DNA from: Gemmataceae bacterium
Lineage (GTDB): Bacteria > Planctomycetota > Planctomycetia > Gemmatales > Gemmataceae
Assembly: GCA_022842245.1 (NCBI GenBank)
Contig: JALHPZ010000001.1
Span: 292,702 to 356,701 of the forward strand
DNA length: 64,000 bases
Direction: 5' to 3'
The first letter of the stretch is position 1. Every line of letters begins with the position of its first letter. The notes beneath the pieces are model-generated. The model did no database searches and was not told the origin of the DNA. It worked only from the letters and a program-made list of their open reading frames with translations. The position numbers were made by a program, and so were the translations under genes. Of the stretch, positions 1 to 7,733 are shown one piece after another.

Positions 1-65
1 GGCCCGCATCTCTTGGGTGCTAGCCCCCCCCCCCACTTCGTCTCCTCCGCTCAATAATGGAACGA

Positions 66-85
66 GCTGCGTCCGCTTTTCTTAT
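66..85 (-). repeat. 20-bp repeat downstream of two accessory genes (copy 1)
   Basis: On the minus strand this reads ATAAGAAAAGCGGACGCAGC, 23 bases after the stop codon of the 108-503 gene. A second copy at 576-595, immediately after the stop codon of the 596-1093 gene, matches 18 of 20 bases. Both lie just 3' of hypothetical genes, so the repeat may mark cassette ends or a shared 3' processing signal. The first 65 bases of the window hold no supported gene, only an 11-C homopolymer at 24-34. Confidence 0.5.
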
Positions 86-107
86 CCCAAGTGCTGGTTC
101 GCTGCGG

Positions 108-503
108 CTACGCGCCGGGGAACTCTTCGACGTACCTCGCCTCACCAACTGCCTTGACTTCCAAACCGACGCCGTGAACCACAACAGGTTCACCTTGAAG
201 GCTGCGTGCTTCAAAGCGCACCGTGGATTCCACAACGCAGGGCAATGGGATCAATCCGCGGTACTCGGCATCACCCGATATACCGCCGTCGTCCAAAGTG
301 CAAGGTAGTTCCGGCAGTTGTCCCTCGATCACGCCAGATGCGAACAGCATCTCCACCGACTGAGACCACCCTGAACCGGCATCGAAGCCGGGTCTCGCAA
401 CGGACCGGTGAACGTATGCAGAAGCCAACCGAACAATCACGCCATTTTGGATCGGGATGACAGCGGCCAGTACAGAGTCGTGAATTTCGATCGCCGCATT
501 CAC
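108..503 (-). CDS. conserved hypothetical protein (planctomycete accessory family)
   Basis: A 131-residue cytosolic protein with no signal peptide or membrane segment. It begins MNAAIEIHDS and alternates hydrophobic and charged residues like a small beta-rich protein. I recall similar proteins in Gemmata-type genomes as a short family of unknown function, with a conserved start (AIEIHDS), a central segment about 'LPCTLDDGG' and an end near 'YVEEFP'. The GTG start is chosen because GAGGA lies 8 bases upstream and translation begins directly in the family-like start. Its TAG stop is followed at once by a GCGAACCAGC...GGATAAG block resembling the ends of the accessory genes near 17-18.5 kb. Function unknown. 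Confidence 0.7.
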   Translation of the reverse strand: MNAAIEIHDSVLAAVIPIQNGVIVRLASAYVHRSVARPGFDAGSGWSQSVEMLFASGVIEGQLPELPCTLDDGGISGDAEYRGLIPLPCVVESTVRFEARSLQGEPVVVHGVGLEVKAVGEARYVEEFPGA

Positions 504-575
504 CGGATGTCCTCAGCAGCTAACGGACCGACTTTCCAAAGCGACAAAGGGGACGCTGCTCATCCCCAAGAATTT

Positions 576-595
576 GCTGCGCCCACTTTTCTTAT
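576..595 (-). repeat. 20-bp repeat downstream of two accessory genes (copy 2)
   Basis: Minus-strand sequence ATAAGAAAAGTGGGCGCAGC begins directly after the TGA of the 596-1093 gene and matches the copy at 66-85 at 18 of 20 positions. It is followed by a short hairpin (GGGGA/TCCCC). About 60 bases later the ribosome-binding site of the 108-503 gene begins. Confidence 0.5.
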
Positions 596-1093
596 TCAGA
601 CCTTGTCGAAGTCGAACGGGTCCGGGTGCCATGCCTCACCGGTCAAGACCGCCCGAAAACGCTCTCCTAGCACCCGTGCGGCCTCGCCGAAGTGGACGGC
701 GAGACGGTCGGCCGGGGAGCCTTCCAGCTTCCACAGGGCGGTGTGGCACACGTCTATTGCACCGGTGTCAAATGGGCAATCCGGACCCGGCACCAGCTCC
801 GCGACGAACGTGGTCACGAGCCCCCACGGCTTCACCGGGCGATGCGCCTCGTCCCTACCGGGCAGGTACGACAAGCGAACCACCCGATTCGCCGGCCGGC
901 TGGCATACTCCCCGACCACCGTGTAACCAGTGCCCTGTGACACCAACTCGCAGGTAGCGTCATGGGTGTAACCTTGCCCTAGCAAGAACGCCAGACCCGG
1001 CCTGAACGCCCGCCGCAGTTCCTCAACAATGTCGGCAGGGGACATTTGCAGCAAGACCTCAGGTGGCCGAACAGGTGTTTTTTCCCAATCCAC
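596..1093 (-). CDS. hypothetical protein
   Basis: A 165-residue soluble protein with no signal peptide. It starts MDWEKTPVRPPE (GTG codon) and contains an acidic/hydrophobic stretch about 'LSYLPGRDEAHRPVKPWG' near residues 85-102. Codon use is GC-rich like the chromosome, which supports a real gene, but no family is recognised. No convincing Shine-Dalgarno precedes the start, so the start is uncertain. It lies in the same direction as, and 92 bases upstream of, the 108-503 gene, and the two may be successive accessory cassettes. Function unknown. Confidence 0.6.
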   Translation of the reverse strand: MDWEKTPVRPPEVLLQMSPADIVEELRRAFRPGLAFLLGQGYTHDATCELVSQGTGYTVVGEYASRPANRVVRLSYLPGRDEAHRPVKPWGLVTTFVAELVPGPDCPFDTGAIDVCHTALWKLEGSPADRLAVHFGEAARVLGERFRAVLTGEAWHPDPFDFDKV

Positions 1094-1261
1094 GGATCAC
1101 ATAGTACAGTCTTTCCAAAATCGAACCGCAAGAACCAACTTTTTCCGGCGCATGCCGTTGCGGCAAATTCGGCATAATAGACGCTCCCGGAAAACACATC
1201 TGTGCCCGCGCCGCAATTGATTGGAGGGTTGCGGATCTCCGAAATTCAGCGATTCCCCAAC

Positions 1262-1286
1262 TTGACTTATGTTCAGTCATATCGAA
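1262..1286 (+). promoter_or_regulatory. conserved upstream element of paralog A
   Basis: TTGACTTATGTTCAGTCA plus seven further bases lie 29 bases before the ATG of the 1316-1999 gene. The same element, 20 of 25 positions identical, lies 33 bases before the start of its inverted paralog (16210-16234). It opens with a good -35 hexamer (TTGACT), but no clear -10 follows at 17 bases. It could be an alternative-sigma promoter or an operator. The rest of 1094-1315 shows no gene. Confidence 0.45.
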
Positions 1287-1315
1287 GGGTCGCAAACCTT
1301 TTCGGAGATAGCACC

Positions 1316-1999
1316 ATGCTCGCCACCGCTCCTCAACTTCACAACCGCATCGCCGGGCACTTCACGCCCGTGCCGATCCCCGTGCCGGCGACGCTTGTGG
1401 AGAAGCAGGCGGCATGGAGCGATGCGGTCTTCGCGGCGATGAAGTTCTACCAGTCGCAACTGGCGCACCCGGATGAACGCGTGGCCGAGCGAGCCGCGAA
1501 GGCGATCTTCGACCTGGAGAAGACCCGCCTCCGCCACGGCGGTCACGTCACGGGCGCGTACGCGGAACCGCACCCGCCGGAGCCGCCGAAGGCCCAACCG
1601 ACGAAGGCCCAGCCGCGGAAATCGTTGGAACCGCTGCGCGGGCTGGCGACGATCGAGGAGCCGGAAAGGGATTACGAAGATGCCGAAGTCGACAACGCGT
1701 CGGGAGTGTTCGACGAGAAGGAGCGGGCGGCAATCGAGGCGATGGTCCGCCACGAGCGGTACGAGCCGATGATCGAGGAACTGCGGGCGAAGCTGGTTTC
1801 GCAGGGCGTCGCGGAGGACGACGCACGCCGGCTGGCGACGGAGGCGTTCCGCCAGCACGTGGGCGAGGCGATCCTCGAACGACGCGGCCGGGTGGCTTCG
1901 CGATCCATCGGCGGACTCCGGGCGGAACATCGGGGCCGCATGAACTCGCCCCCTCCCGAACCCGCGAATTCGGTTCGCGAACAAGAATCGGCCCAGTAA
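1316..1999 (+). CDS. hypothetical protein, paralog A of an inverted pair
   Basis: A 227-residue soluble protein, very similar to the 15523-16176 product. The N-terminal ~75 residues are nearly the same: [15 protein letters not shown], then PVPIPVPAT, and [17 protein letters not shown] around residues 52-68. The middle is proline-rich and variable (KAQPTKAQPRK). The C-terminal ~60 residues are conserved again ([27 protein letters not shown]). The ATG is chosen because GGAG lies 9 bases upstream and the paralog begins at the same point, although the frame is open further upstream. The helical pieces around a variable linker suggest a nucleic-acid-binding or transposon-associated protein, but this is only a guess. 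The start of the DUF1549 gene lies 47 bases downstream. Confidence 0.75.
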   Translation: MLATAPQLHNRIAGHFTPVPIPVPATLVEKQAAWSDAVFAAMKFYQSQLAHPDERVAERAAKAIFDLEKTRLRHGGHVTGAYAEPHPPEPPKAQPTKAQPRKSLEPLRGLATIEEPERDYEDAEVDNASGVFDEKERAAIEAMVRHERYEPMIEELRAKLVSQGVAEDDARRLATEAFRQHVGEAILERRGRVASRSIGGLRAEHRGRMNSPPPEPANSVREQESAQ

Positions 2000-2046
2000 G
2001 TGCTATCCTTACCCAATACCTCCTGCCGACCCGCTCCGGGTTAGAA

Positions 2047-4245
2047 ATGATGCGCATCGCATTGCTACTCTTGCTGTTCGCCGCGCCGCTGCGGGCCGAG
2101 TCGCCGAGTTACCTCGACGAAGTCGTGCCGCTGCTGACGAAGGCCGGATGCAACCAGGGCGCCTGCCACGGAAAAGGCGCGGGGCAGAACGGCTTCCGCC
2201 TCTCGCTGCGCGGCTACGCGCCGGAACTCGACCACCGCTATCTCACGCGCGAACATGACGGCCGGCGCATCGATCCGGCGCAGCCCGAATCGAGCCTGCT
2301 GCTGCGCAAGGCCACGGGTCAGGCCCCGCACGAAGGCGGCAAGCTCTTCGGCGCAGGCTCGCGCGAGTGGTCCACGCTGCGCGACTGGATCGCGGCCGGC
2401 GCGCCGGGGCCGGCGAAGGACGCCGCAGCAATCGTTTCGTTGAAGGTGGAACCCGACGCGCGGACGCTCAAGGTCGGTGAGTCGGTCCCATTGAAGGCGA
2501 TTGCCACCTTCGCCGACGGCCGCAGCGCCGACGTCACCTGGCTCGCCAAGTTCGACTCGAACGACGCCGCATTCCTGACGGTGTCCCCCGCCGGCGTCGC
2601 CACGGCCGTCCGCCACGGCGCGACGGCCGTGCGCGTCATGTACCAGTCGGAAGTCGCCGTAGCCTCTTTCGCGATGCCGTTCGATCGCGTCGTCGACGCG
2701 AATCGGTTCTCGACGCGGAACAACTTCATTGACGAACACGCCTTCGCAAAGCTCGCCGAGTTGCGGATCGAACCGTCGGACCTTTGCAGCGACGCCGAGT
2801 TCATCCGGCGAGTCTGGCTGGACGCCGCCGGGGCGCTGCCCAAGCCGGATCGCGTGAAGGCCTTCCTCGTCGACGCTTCGCCGGACAAGCGGGCGAAGCT
2901 GATCGACGAGGTGCTCGCCTCGCCGGAGTTCACCGACTATTGGGCGCTCCAACTCGGTGACCTGTTCCAGAACCGCAAGGAGCGCGACCACGACGTGCGC
3001 GGGGCGAAGGGCGTGCGGCAGTTCCACACCTGGATCCGCCGGCAGGTGGCGGAGAACCGGCCGTGGGACGTGATCGCGCGCGACGTCCTGCTGGCGACGG
3101 GGAACGTGACCGATTCGCCCGCCGTCGGTTACTACATCGTGACGGTCGGCGAGCACCGGCATGCGGAGCAATCGGAGGCAGCCGAGTCGGTGGCGCAGGC
3201 GTTCCTCGGCACGCGGATCGGCTGCGCGAAGTGCCACAATCACCCGCTCGAACGCTATACCCAGGACGACTTCTACCACTTCGCCGGTTTCTTCAGCCGC
3301 GTGAAGCTGGACCGAAAGGAAGCGAAGACGGGGGGCGCAACGGTTCTGCGCGTGAGCCACCCCGATGCGAACCAGAACAAGCAGACGGTCGGAGTGAGCC
3401 AGCCGCGCACGGGGCGGTTCCTGAAACCGCAACCGCTGGATCGGTCCGCGGTGGCGATCGCGCCGACGGACGATCCGCGCGCGGCACTGGCGGCATGGAT
3501 CGCGAACCCGGACAACCCGTACTTCGCCGGCGCGATGGTCAACCGCGTCTGGAAGCACTATCTGGGTGTCGGCCTCGTCGAACCGGTGGACGACCTGCGG
3601 GCGACGAACCCGCCGACAGTGCCGAAGCTTTGGGACTCGCTCAAGGCCGAGTTCGTCCGGTCGAAGTTCGACCTCCGGCACCTGATGCGTCTGGTGTTGA
3701 ACTCGCGGACGTACCAGTTGAGTTCCGCGACCCGGCCGACCAACGAAACGGACGCGAAGTTCTACTCACACTACTATGCCCGACGGCTTCCGGCCGAGGT
3801 GCTGCACGACGCCATCGGCGACGCCGTCGGCGTGCCCGACCGACTCGACGGTTACCCGTACGGTATGAAGGCCGTGCAGGTGGCGGACCCGAACCTGAAT
3901 TCGTCGTTCCTCCGCATGTTCGGCCGGTCCGACCGCGTGACGGCGTGCGCGTGCGAGCGCGGCGGGGACGTGACGCTCCCACAACTCTTGCACCTGCAGA
4001 ACAACGAGGCCCTGCAAAGCCGCATCACCACGGCGGCCGGCTGGGTCTATTCGACGCTCGCGAAGGAGAAGGACGACGCGGCCGTGCTGGAAGGGATCTT
4101 CCTTCGGACGCTGGCGCGGCGGCCGCGCGACGACGAACGCGCCGCCGTGACGAAGTTGCTTGCCGAGGGCGAGAAGCGCCACGACGTCTTCAGCGATCTG
4201 ATGTGGGCGCTCTTGAACTCGAAGGAGTTCGCGTTCAACCATTGA
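2047..4245 (+). CDS. secreted DUF1549/DUF1553 cytochrome-like protein with Ig-like domain
   Basis: A 732-residue secreted protein of the planctomycete PSCyt2/PSD1 type. Signal peptide at 1-17. An N-terminal haem-like module carries C35-x4-C40-H41 (CNQGACH), a spacing characteristic of this family rather than CxxCH. A bacterial Ig-like (Big2) domain follows at about 130-220 ('TLKVGESVPLKAIATFADG'). DUF1549 spans about 235-430, with a classical CAKCH at 393-397, and DUF1553 runs from about 480 to the end. Such proteins are thought to act outside the cytosol in electron transfer or complex glycan breakdown; the actual substrate is unknown. Translation could start at either of two adjacent ATGs. 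The repeat protein 20 bases downstream is probably co-transcribed. Confidence 0.88.
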   Translation: MMRIALLLLLFAAPLRAESPSYLDEVVPLLTKAGCNQGACHGKGAGQNGFRLSLRGYAPELDHRYLTREHDGRRIDPAQPESSLLLRKATGQAPHEGGKLFGAGSREWSTLRDWIAAGAPGPAKDAAAIVSLKVEPDARTLKVGESVPLKAIATFADGRSADVTWLAKFDSNDAAFLTVSPAGVATAVRHGATAVRVMYQSEVAVASFAMPFDRVVDANRFSTRNNFIDEHAFAKLAELRIEPSDLCSDAEFIRRVWLDAAGALPKPDRVKAFLVDASPDKRAKLIDEVLASPEFTDYWALQLGDLFQNRKERDHDVRGAKGVRQFHTWIRRQVAENRPWDVIARDVLLATGNVTDSPAVGYYIVTVGEHRHAEQSEAAESVAQAFLGTRIGCAKCHNHPLERYTQDDFYHFAGFFSRVKLDRKEAKTGGATVLRVSHPDANQNKQTVGVSQPRTGRFLKPQPLDRSAVAIAPTDDPRAALAAWIANPDNPYFAGAMVNRVWKHYLGVGLVEPVDDLRATNPPTVPKLWDSLKAEFVRSKFDLRHLMRLVLNSRTYQLSSATRPTNETDAKFYSHYYARRLPAEVLHDAIGDAVGVPDRLDGYPYGMKAVQVADPNLNSSFLRMFGRSDRVTACACERGGDVTLPQLLHLQNNEALQSRITTAAGWVYSTLAKEKDDAAVLEGIFLRTLARRPRDDERAAVTKLLAEGEKRHDVFSDLMWALLNSKEFAFNH

Positions 4246-4265
4246 ATTCGTAGGGTGGCCATACC

Positions 4266-5126
4266 ATGCGATTCCTCGTTGCGTTCTTCATTGTCATTCC
4301 GTCCCTCGCGTGCGCGCAGACGCCGGAGGAGAAGGCGGCGTCGCTGAAGTACCTCGCCGGACTTCGGCAGGAGAGCGGCTCGTACAAGTCGGATGCGAAG
4401 GGCGGCCCCAGCCTGCGCGCGACGTCCGCGGCCGTTCGGGCGATCAAATACCTGGGCGGCGAACTGCCGAATTCCGTGCAGGTCAAAGCCTACGTGCTGT
4501 CGTGCTACGACCCGCCGACCGGGGGCTTCGCGGAGGCGGGCGAAAAGCCAACGGTGCTGGTGACGAGCATCGGCATCATGGCCGCCGTGGAACTGGGCAT
4601 CCCCGAATCGAAGTTCCCGATGGCGATCGATTTCCTCGAATCCGAGGCGAAGACGTTCGAGGACGTGCGGATCGGCGCGGCCGCGATCGAGAGCCTCAAG
4701 GCCAAGCCGAAATGGATCGACAAATGGAACGTCATCGCCAGCAAGCAACTCAACAACGACGGGACGGCCGGCAAGGGCGACGGCCGCGCGCGGGACACCG
4801 CGTCCGTCGTGGCGATGAAACTGCGACTGAATTTCCCCGTGGCGAACAAGGATAAGATCGTTTCGATGATCCGGGCGAGCCAAGGTGCCGACGGCGGCTG
4901 GAAGAAGGATAGTGCCGGCGGCAGCGACCTCGAAACAACTTATCGCGTCATGCGTGCCCTGATGCTGGCGAAAGAACGACCGAAGAACTCCTATAAGCTG
5001 GGCGAGTTTCTCAAATCGTGTCGCAATGCCGACGGCGGATGCGGTGTCGCCCCCGGCGAACCGTCGAGCGCGAGCGGGACATACTACTGGGCGATCGTGT
5101 CGAAGTGGATGGACGGGAAGAAGTAA
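4266..5126 (+). CDS. secreted prenyltransferase/squalene-oxidase-repeat protein
   Basis: A 286-residue protein with a signal peptide (MRFLVAFFIVIPSLACAQ). It contains several short repeats of the alpha/alpha-barrel type found in prenyltransferases and squalene cyclases: YDPPTGGFAEA near residue 80, GADGGWKKD near 208 and NADGGCGV near 257. It lacks the DxDD-type catalytic motif of a true terpene cyclase, so it is more likely a binding or scaffold protein with the same fold. It follows the DUF1549/1553 gene by 20 bases, so the two probably form an operon and act together outside the cytoplasm. Confidence 0.82.
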   Translation: MRFLVAFFIVIPSLACAQTPEEKAASLKYLAGLRQESGSYKSDAKGGPSLRATSAAVRAIKYLGGELPNSVQVKAYVLSCYDPPTGGFAEAGEKPTVLVTSIGIMAAVELGIPESKFPMAIDFLESEAKTFEDVRIGAAAIESLKAKPKWIDKWNVIASKQLNNDGTAGKGDGRARDTASVVAMKLRLNFPVANKDKIVSMIRASQGADGGWKKDSAGGSDLETTYRVMRALMLAKERPKNSYKLGEFLKSCRNADGGCGVAPGEPSSASGTYYWAIVSKWMDGKK

Positions 5127-5128
5127 CG

Positions 5129-5166
5129 GATCGGGAACCGCTTCGCGACTCCCGATCTCGGTTCCC
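5129..5166. terminator. hairpin between convergent genes
   Basis: The space between the convergent genes ending at 5126 and 5176 contains two overlapping inverted repeats: ATCGGGA (5130-5136) with TCCCGAT (5150-5156), and GGGAACCG (5133-5140) with CGGTTCCC (5159-5166). No T-run follows, so it is at best a weak or factor-assisted terminator serving both directions. Confidence 0.35.
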
Positions 5167-5175
5167 CGTGCAAAC

Positions 5176-6648
5176 TCATTCCGGCAGCGGCTTGCCCTTG
5201 GTTTCCGGCAGGAACGGTAGCACGAGCAGGCCGATCGCGAAGATCGAACACATCGCCAACCCCGCGTAACGCGACGGCATGTCCGGCGTTTCGGTCGTCT
5301 TCGCGAAGGCGAAGACGCTCGTCGTGAGGTAGCCGAGCGCGATCGGCCCACTCGCGGCGAGGAAGCGGCCGACGTTGTAGCAGAAGGATGTGCCGGTCGC
5401 GCGGAGGCGGGTCGGGAACAGTTCCGGCAGGTAGATCGCATAGCCGCCGAAGAGCGCCAATAAACAGAAGCCCATCAGTGCGCTCATCCAGATGATGTCG
5501 ATGCGCGTTTTCATGAACATGAACAGGATGGCCACGCTCGCGGCGGCGGCGATAAACGTGACCGCGAAGGCCGGTTTACGGCCGATACGACTCGTGAGCC
5601 AACTGAACGAGGACATGCCGAAGAACGCACCGACATTGATGGCGAACGACGTGATCCCGGCCCAGATGATCCCCTGGCCTTTCACATAGCCGGCCCGCGA
5701 TTTTTCGAGCGTGGCCTTCTCCTCCGCCGTGGCCGTTTCCGGGATCGGGTACTCCTGAGCCGCCTCCGCCGCGAAAGTGGGGCGGAAGATATTCTGCTGC
5801 AAGTCCACGGCGAAGAAGCCGATGCCCCAAAGCCCCACGACCCCGACGAACGCCAGAATCATTCCCAGCAAAGCATGTTTGCGGACCCAGCCGCCGCTGA
5901 AAAGATCGCCGTAGGAACCGAGCTTTCGCCCCGTCCCGGCGTCGGCGGCAGCCTTCGCGTTCCGCCACGTAATCGGCTCTTCGAGTTTCCGCTGTATGAA
6001 GATCACGAGCAGGGCCGGGGCGATACCGATAAGGAACAGGATTCGCCAGGCGTTGAGGCCGACGGATTTGAGCGGATCGAGATAGCCGTAGAGCTCGAGC
6101 AGCCCGAGCGAAACGAACATCAGCGCGGCCGTGCAGTTGCCGACCGCGGACAGGGCTTGCATGAGGCCGAGAGTGAAGGGTCGCGCGTTATCCGGCATCG
6201 TCTCGGCCAGAAGCGAGACGGCCGCCGCGAACACCCCGCCAACGCCGAGACCGGTGAGGAACCGGTAGAGGCAGTAGTCCCACGGGCCTTGCGAGAAGGC
6301 GCTGAACCCCGTGAAGATCGAATAGAGAAGAATCGTGTAGGTGAGCGTTCGCACACGTCCGATCCGGTCGCCGAACATGCCGAACGTCAGACCGCCCGTC
6401 GCCCAGCCGATCAGGAACACCGCCGTCGCGGTCGTGCTCCAGAAACTTACGGCCGCTTTCGCTTCATCCGGCCCGAGGCCTGCCGTCACGAGATCCGTGA
6501 TCGACATCACGCGGGCCAGGTTGAATAGCTGTTGGTCCATACAATCCGCCATCCACGCGATCGCGGCGACGGCGAACACGAACCACTGATACCGGTTCAA
6601 ATCCTTCAGGCTGGCCCAGCCGGTGCGGGGGGCGACGGGTTCTGTCAT
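5176..6648 (-). CDS. MFS transporter
   Basis: A 490-residue membrane protein with about 12 hydrophobic helices in two groups of six and a long charged central loop. The major-facilitator signature after helix 2 is visible (GDRIGRVRTL, about residues 91-100), and the equivalent loop in the second half reads SRIGRKPAF. Such proteins move small solutes across the cytoplasmic membrane using the proton gradient. The overall look (FLTGLGVGGVFAAAVSLLAE) fits the sugar/aromatic-acid:H+ symporter subgroup, but the substrate cannot be read from sequence. A ~100-residue periplasmic or cytosolic insert follows helix 7 (about 275-330). Divergent from proC. Confidence 0.85.
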   Translation of the reverse strand: MTEPVAPRTGWASLKDLNRYQWFVFAVAAIAWMADCMDQQLFNLARVMSITDLVTAGLGPDEAKAAVSFWSTTATAVFLIGWATGGLTFGMFGDRIGRVRTLTYTILLYSIFTGFSAFSQGPWDYCLYRFLTGLGVGGVFAAAVSLLAETMPDNARPFTLGLMQALSAVGNCTAALMFVSLGLLELYGYLDPLKSVGLNAWRILFLIGIAPALLVIFIQRKLEEPITWRNAKAAADAGTGRKLGSYGDLFSGGWVRKHALLGMILAFVGVVGLWGIGFFAVDLQQNIFRPTFAAEAAQEYPIPETATAEEKATLEKSRAGYVKGQGIIWAGITSFAINVGAFFGMSSFSWLTSRIGRKPAFAVTFIAAAASVAILFMFMKTRIDIIWMSALMGFCLLALFGGYAIYLPELFPTRLRATGTSFCYNVGRFLAASGPIALGYLTTSVFAFAKTTETPDMPSRYAGLAMCSIFAIGLLVLPFLPETKGKPLPE

Positions 6649-6742
6649 ATCGGATCTCGACGGGCAGGTTGGGAGGGCTTCGCACTGGTATATCCGATCG
6701 GCATGGTCGATGCCAGCATTTCCCCCATTGAACCGGAATCGC

Positions 6743-6748
6743 TATATT
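6743..6748 (+). promoter_or_regulatory. possible -10 element of proC
   Basis: TATATT lies 35 bases before the proC start codon, within a 135-base gap to the divergent transporter gene. No good -35 hexamer is seen 17 bases upstream, so this is a weak suggestion. Confidence 0.25.
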
Positions 6749-6783
6749 GTCTGTTTCCCGATTTCTCCCCCGAGACCGCACCC

Positions 6784-7608
6784 ATGGCGGCTCCCGCACC
6801 ACTCGCGATCGGTTTCCTCGGCGCCGGACAGATGGCGACGGCGCTCGCCCAAGGCTGGCGCGCGACCGGCCTGCTCGATTCGACGAAGAGCCTCGCGAGC
6901 GATCCGGTGCCCGCAGCCCGCGAGAAGTTCCAGACGGCGACCGGCCTCAAGGCGACCGCATCCAACGCCGAGGTCGTCGCGGCGGCGGACGTGCTCGTGC
7001 TGGCGGTCAAGCCGCAGACCATGCACGCCGTGCTCGGCGAAGTGCGGTCCTCGCTGACGGATCGGCAGCTGGTTGTGTCGATTGCAGCCGGGATCACACT
7101 CAAGCAACTCGCCGACAGCCTCGGAGCCGATACGCGTTTGATCCGCGTGATGCCGAACACGCCGTGCCTCGTCGGCGCGAGCGCGGCTGGTTTCGCTGCC
7201 GGGCCTGCGGCAACGCCGGCGGATGTCGAAGTCGTGGCGAGGCTGTTCAACGCTGTGGGCAAGGCGTTCTCGCTGCCGGAGCATCTCCTCGACGCGGTCA
7301 CAGGATTGAGCGGCAGCGGACCGGCGTTCGTCTACGTCATGATTGAAGCCCTTGCCGATGGTGGTGTCCGCGTCGGCCTGCCCCGCGACGTGGCGCTCGC
7401 CCTCGCGGCCCAGACCGTGTTCGGTTCGGCGAAGATGGTGCTGGAAACCGGCAGCCACCCGGCCGCACTCAAGGACGCCGTCGCATCGCCCGGCGGCACG
7501 ACCATCGCCGGTCTGCACGCCCTCGAACGCGCCGGCTTCCGCGCCGGTCTGATGGACGCCGTCGAGGCCGCCACGGAGCGGTCGGCGGAGTTGGGAGCAA
7601 AGAATTAA
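6784..7608 (+). CDS. proC: pyrroline-5-carboxylate reductase
   Basis: A 274-residue enzyme, the normal length for ProC, which reduces 1-pyrroline-5-carboxylate to proline with NAD(P)H in the last step of proline synthesis. The Rossmann start [10 protein letters not shown] is at residues 9-18 and the substrate-loop region is RVMPNTPC (about 121-128). The C-terminal signature GLSGSGPAF...[12 protein letters not shown] is at about 174-200. The frame is open further upstream, but this ATG matches the family N terminus. A 20-bp perfect inverted repeat begins 3 bases after the stop. Confidence 0.95.
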   Translation: MAAPAPLAIGFLGAGQMATALAQGWRATGLLDSTKSLASDPVPAAREKFQTATGLKATASNAEVVAAADVLVLAVKPQTMHAVLGEVRSSLTDRQLVVSIAAGITLKQLADSLGADTRLIRVMPNTPCLVGASAAGFAAGPAATPADVEVVARLFNAVGKAFSLPEHLLDAVTGLSGSGPAFVYVMIEALADGGVRVGLPRDVALALAAQTVFGSAKMVLETGSHPAALKDAVASPGGTTIAGLHALERAGFRAGLMDAVEAATERSAELGAKN

Positions 7609-7610
7609 GA

Positions 7611-7715
7611 GATTTCACCGCAGAGGACGCTGAGGACGCGGAGAAGACCGAGAAGAGTTTTTCAAAACTTATTTCTGGTATTGTCTGCGATCCCTGCGTC
7701 CTCTGCGGTGAAATC
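7611..7715. repeat. intergenic palindromic repeat (20-bp perfect arms)
   Basis: The left arm GATTTCACCGCAGAGGACGC (7611-7630) is repeated exactly in inverse orientation at 7696-7715, with 65 bases between. The interior of the left half carries a second partial copy (GAGGACGC twice). It fills the proC-guaA gap. It resembles the dispersed 'gcagaggacgc' palindromes seen in many bacterial genomes. It could also act as a terminator or mRNA-stabilising hairpin. Confidence 0.8.
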
Positions 7716-7733
7716 GTATTTTGGATGAGAATC

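Noticed and set aside
24-34. Run of 11 C as a phase-variation tract.
   Set aside because: It lies outside any supported gene and close to the window edge; no open frame depends on it.
504-595. Possible attC site between the two left-edge genes (contains GTTAGCT near the gene start).
   Set aside because: No complementary arms could be found; only a short GGGGA/TCCCC hairpin pairs.
2065-3681. A 538-codon minus-strand frame antisense to the DUF1549 gene.
   Set aside because: Arg/Val/Glu-rich shadow; the + strand has a signal peptide, haem motifs and a family match.
7611-7715. Possible CRISPR array because of repeated 'gcagaggacgc' sequence.
   Set aside because: Only one inverted pair is present, with no regularly spaced direct repeats or spacers. 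No cas gene in the window.
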